A model generated the notes under the pieces. That model was not told the origin of the DNA. It saw only the letters and a program-made list of their open reading frames with translations, and ran no database searches. DNA of 6,051 nucleotides, taken from NCBI GenBank assembly GCA_902767235.1, contig CACXGR010000109.1, forward strand, positions 1 through 6,051, read 5' to 3'. A program made the position numbers and the translations under genes. This document shows positions 6,038 through 6,051 of this stretch, piece after piece. The first letter of the stretch is position 1; every line of letters starts with the position of its first letter. Source of the stretch: an uncultured Lachnospiraceae bacterium. Its GTDB lineage: Bacteria; Bacillota; Clostridia; Lachnospirales; Lachnospiraceae.

Positions 6038-6051
6038 CGGCAGGCACGCAG
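6034..6051 (+). CDS. Possible start of a downstream gene overlapping the rel stop (partial)
   Basis: ATGA at 6034-6037 combines a possible start with the rel stop TGA, the arrangement seen in translationally coupled genes. Only six codons (MTAGTQ) fit before the window ends, and there is no clear Shine-Dalgarno sequence just upstream. No terminator is visible after rel. The product cannot be named, and the ATG may be chance. Confidence 0.25.

Noticed and set aside
1..6051. Search for mobile elements, CRISPR arrays, tRNA/rRNA genes, riboswitches or a defence system
   Set aside because: No transposase, regularly spaced long repeats, tRNA-like cloverleaf or defence-type gene was seen. The genes are conserved housekeeping functions apart from the 87-residue orphan.

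Overview
The window is ordinary chromosomal DNA from a low-to-moderate G+C Gram-positive bacterium. It most likely comes from the Clostridia (a Lachnospiraceae-like anaerobe): it carries a bacterial pyruvate phosphate dikinase, a CIRCE-controlled groES-groL operon, and a single long bifunctional-type Rel protein with an RFKD synthetase motif. The coding DNA is fairly G+C-rich, while the intergenic stretches are strongly A+T-rich. Genus and species cannot be read from this window.

Layout: (1) positions 2-835, + strand: the 3' third of ppdK, entering from outside the window. (2) 871-916: a long perfect hairpin with T-runs on both strands, placed between two converging genes and best read as a shared bidirectional terminator. 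(3) 932-1195, - strand: an 87-residue unrecognised protein with a textbook ribosome binding site and a plausible promoter. (4) 1196-1539: a divergent control region holding the promoter of the small gene, an A-rich stretch with roughly helically phased A-tracts, the groES promoter and a perfect CIRCE operator. (5) 1540-3485: groES and groL, ended by a strong hairpin terminator at 3538-3573. (6) 3649-6037: a near-consensus promoter and the complete rel gene. Its stop codon overlaps a possible ATG of a following gene that runs off the window.

The genes are three independently transcribed housekeeping units plus one small orphan, not one joint system. PpdK interconverts pyruvate and phosphoenolpyruvate. 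GroES/GroL fold proteins and are predicted to be heat-induced through HrcA. Rel makes and breaks the (p)ppGpp alarmone in response to starvation.

I found no mobile element, CRISPR array, tRNA or rRNA gene, and no convincing undescribed system. The least explained elements are the 87-residue minus-strand gene, the small palindrome at its predicted start of transcription, and the phased A-tract region upstream of the groES promoter.
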